Positions 62,211 through 64,000 of a stretch of DNA of 64,000 bases are shown piece after piece. How positions within the stretch are numbered: the first letter of the stretch is position 1; each line of letters opens with the position of its first letter. The notes below the pieces were generated by a model. The model had not been told where the DNA came from and did not search any database. It worked only from the letters and a program-made list of their open reading frames with translations. The position numbers and the translations under genes are program-made. The DNA comes from Chitinophagales bacterium (GTDB lineage Bacteria > Bacteroidota > Bacteroidia > Chitinophagales > JADIYW01): the NCBI GenBank assembly GCA_023957235.1, contig JAMLHI010000007.1, positions 62,001 to 126,000 of the forward strand, written 5' to 3'.

Positions 62211-63419
62211 ATGAGTACAAAAAATATACATTCAGAGAATTATCAGTCTATTTGTGTAAAAGATCCTATCGTTGAATCCAATAATTCTCACATTCCTCCT
62301 ATCTATGCTACTTCTACCTTCAGCTACGAAGATTTAGAAGCTGCATTTGCATTTTTTAGAGGAGAAAACCATATTTATACATATTCTAGATTTAGTAATC
62401 CAAGCAGTGCTTTTTTGGCACAGAAAATTGCTGAATTAGAAGTTTGTGGATTAAATATTGAAGCTCGAGGACTTTTGTTTTCTTCGGGTATGGCTGCCAT
62501 CAGCGCTGCATTATTGTCTCAATTGAAAGAAGGTGATACAATACTTTGTCAATCAGTAATTTATGGAGCTGCTAGTGATTTTATTCATACTGATTTAGCC
62601 TCTTTTGGCATACAGACAATTGACCATGACTTGAAAGATTTTGAAGATGTTTTAAAAGTCATCAAAGGAAATCCAACAATTAAAGTTCTTTATCTTGAAA
62701 CGCCAGCAAATCCCACCTTGAGTTGTGTAGATATTGAGGCTTTAAGTAAAATTGCTCATGAATATGAAATCAAAGTAATCATTGACAATACTTTTGCCAC
62801 TTCATATATTCAACAGCCTTTCAAATTGGGGGCAGATATTGTCGTCTATTCATCTACTAAGTTTATGAATGGACATGGCACAGGAATATCTGGTGCTGCT
62901 GTCACTAAAAGTATAGATGACCACAAAAAAGTATTTAGAATTTTAAAGAACTTTGGTGGCGTTTGCAGTCCATTTGAATCATTTTTATTGAATAATGGAA
63001 TCAAAACGCTCCCATTAAGAATCAACCAACATCAGCACAATGCACAGATGTTGGCAGACTATCTATTTCATCATGAAAAAATTAATAAAGTCAATTTTCT
63101 AGGTCTTCTCTCCCATCCAGATTATGAATTGGCTCAACGACAAATGTATGGAACAACAGGAATGATGAGTTTTGAAATTAAAGGTGGACTGAAAGCTGGT
63201 ATGATTTTTCAAGAAAATATTCAATTCTGTACACGGACTGCTTCTCTTGGCACTGCTGATACGCTCATTACCCATTCTGCTTCTACTAGTCATGCCGTTA
63301 TTCCTGAAGAAATTAGATTAAAAAATGGCATTACTCCAGGGCTTATAAGATGTTCGGTTGGATTGGAACATATAGATGATATTCTCAAAGATTTTGAACA
63401 AGCATTAGATAAGATTTAA
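62211..63419 (+). CDS. Cys/Met metabolism PLP enzyme (cystathionine gamma-synthase/lyase or methionine gamma-lyase type)
   Basis: The start is the ATG at 62211 (402 residues); a TTG that would overlap pyrC is less likely. The family core is clear: TYSRFSNPSS, LFSSGMAAISAALLSQL, LYLETPANPTL, DNTFATSYIQQP and the PLP lysine 217 in YSSTKFMNGHGTGISG. The late SLGTADTLITHSASTSHA closes the site. It could be a gamma-synthase, gamma-lyase or O-acetylhomoserine sulfhydrylase; sequence alone does not decide. It lies four bases after pyrC. Confidence 0.93.
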   Translation: MSTKNIHSENYQSICVKDPIVESNNSHIPPIYATSTFSYEDLEAAFAFFRGENHIYTYSRFSNPSSAFLAQKIAELEVCGLNIEARGLLFSSGMAAISAALLSQLKEGDTILCQSVIYGAASDFIHTDLASFGIQTIDHDLKDFEDVLKVIKGNPTIKVLYLETPANPTLSCVDIEALSKIAHEYEIKVIIDNTFATSYIQQPFKLGADIVVYSSTKFMNGHGTGISGAAVTKSIDDHKKVFRILKNFGGVCSPFESFLLNNGIKTLPLRINQHQHNAQMLADYLFHHEKINKVNFLGLLSHPDYELAQRQMYGTTGMMSFEIKGGLKAGMIFQENIQFCTRTASLGTADTLITHSASTSHAVIPEEIRLKNGITPGLIRCSVGLEHIDDILKDFEQALDKI

Positions 63420-63460
63420 ATCAACTATTTTTTAGAAACAAACAATTACTCCTTGGTAAA

Positions 63461-63493
63461 CTCTAAAAGATGAGTGTTTTTTTTATTTTATTG
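63461..63493 (+). terminator. Possible weak terminator after the PLP enzyme gene
   Basis: AAACTC can pair with GAGTGTTT across a short loop with one bulge, followed by a long T run near 63478-63485. The stem is short. The remaining part of 63420-63711 holds the rpoD promoter and no gene. Confidence 0.35.
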
Positions 63494-63651
63494 AACACTA
63501 AAACCCAGTTATATTTCGTTTTAATACGATAGAAGTTGAGAAAAATTATTTTGGGCAGATAGAAAAACCGAATTTATTATATATAAATATCAAAAAGGAA
63601 AATAAAATCTACATAATTGTCAAATATAATGAAACCTTTACCATATATTTT

Positions 63652-63682
63652 GTTGTTATAGAAAAGAATAAAATTATCTTTG
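63652..63682 (+). promoter_or_regulatory. rpoD promoter: TTG -33 and TAtcTTTG -7
   Basis: TATCTTTG (63675-63682) fits TAnnTTTG and is followed by C. TTG at 63653-63655 lies 19 bases before it, the expected distance for this phylum. The rpoD ATG is 29 bases after the box. This is the best promoter match in the window. Confidence 0.62.
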
Positions 63683-63711
63683 CAAATTGTTAAAAAAGGT
63701 GAACTGAAATT

Positions 63712-64000
63712 ATGCGTCAACTAAAGATTACTAAATCCATTACGAACAGAGAAAGCCAATCGCTTGAAAAGTATCTTCAAGAAATTGGAAAAGTAGATTT
63801 GCTTACTCCTGATGAAGAAGTAGATTTAGCACAAAGAATTAAACAAGGCGACCAAATAGCCCTTGAAAGACTTACTAAAGCCAACTTGAGGTTCGTGGTA
63901 TCAGTAGCTAAACAATACCAAAATCAAGGTTTGACATTGAGTGACTTAATTAATGAAGGAAATTTAGGACTTATAAAAGCAGCTCAAAGATTTGATGAAA
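63712..64000 (+). CDS. rpoD: Primary RNA polymerase sigma factor RpoD, 3' truncated by window edge
   Basis: The frame opens with [18 protein letters not shown] and stays open to the window end (96 codons). [20 protein letters not shown] is region 1.2, and [21 protein letters not shown] leads into region 2.1, [17 protein letters not shown] and [20 protein letters not shown] of 2.2. The lack of an N-terminal 1.1 acidic region is usual in Bacteroidota primary sigma factors. Regions 2.3-4 are outside the window. This sigma factor reads the TAnnTTTG promoters noted here. Confidence 0.95.
   Translation, partial: MRQLKITKSITNRESQSLEKYLQEIGKVDLLTPDEEVDLAQRIKQGDQIALERLTKANLRFVVSVAKQYQNQGLTLSDLINEGNLGLIKAAQRFDE

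Noticed and set aside
1-64000. Search for CRISPR arrays, insertion sequences, phage genes, tRNA and rRNA genes
   Set aside because: No spaced direct repeats, transposase motifs, structural phage genes, or cloverleaf-type elements with a GTTC-type arm were recognised in the intergenic regions.

Overview
The window is a chromosomal stretch from a low-GC member of the Bacteroidota. The evidence is lineage-typical content: a gliding/T9SS-type C-terminal sorting domain, BT_3928-, IPExxxVDY-, DUF1599-, DUF4783- and DUF4369-type proteins, the pheT-coiled coil-zapA-rny gene order, many Cys-terminated lipoprotein signals, few Shine-Dalgarno sequences, and several TAnnTTTG boxes (the -7 element of this phylum) upstream of genes. 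A Saprospiria- or Chitinophagia-like organism is a reasonable guess, but nothing here fixes the class. The window is gene-dense and mostly housekeeping. I see no phage, insertion sequence, CRISPR array, tRNA or rRNA gene.

Left part (1-14.4 kb): the 3' part of a DEAD-box RNA helicase, an AEC-family permease with a nitroreductase, an ADP-heptose epimerase-like gene, then pheT, a small coiled-coil gene, zapA and rny as one unit ending in a perfect 18-bp hairpin. After it come an HMA-domain protein, an MgtE magnesium transporter, proline catabolic pruA, a CPBP-type membrane protein and glutamate formimidoyltransferase. From 14.5 to 20.7 kb lies a complete tripartite RND efflux operon headed by its own TetR-type regulator, with a probable operator over the regulator's start codon.

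Middle part (20.8-48.6 kb): DUF1003 and MerR genes, alaS and gatB (translation), a thioredoxin-like lipoprotein with a long disordered tail, a single-haem DUF3365 lipoprotein, an M42 peptidase, an SDR/acyltransferase pair, and a PI-PLC-like lipoprotein next to a 1524-residue secreted CotH-type protein. Next are an LD-carboxypeptidase, the acpP-fabF-rnc-DUF3820 fatty acid/RNase III cluster (minus strand), an IPExxxVDY-like gene, pyk, queE, an OmpA/PD40 protein, and the branched-chain amino acid genes ilvB-ilvN-ilvC.

Right part (48.6-64 kb): a seven-gene minus-strand run, gpmI-lipoprotein-hisS-DUF1599-BT_3928-permease-aroK, with very short spacings. Divergent from it run DUF4783, nadC, SUI1 and YkgJ-like genes. 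Then come a second TlpA-like lipoprotein, two tandem LEA14-like secreted proteins, a CAT-like acetyltransferase, dihydroorotase, a Cys/Met-metabolism PLP enzyme, and the start of the primary sigma factor gene rpoD cut by the window end.

I did not find a convincing new multi-gene system. The best leads are modest: the duplicated domain that brackets the CotH core, the TetR site at the efflux operon start, the tandem LEA14-like pair, the SDR without a canonical YxxxK beside an MGAT-like acyltransferase, and an orphan oligopeptide-type permease.
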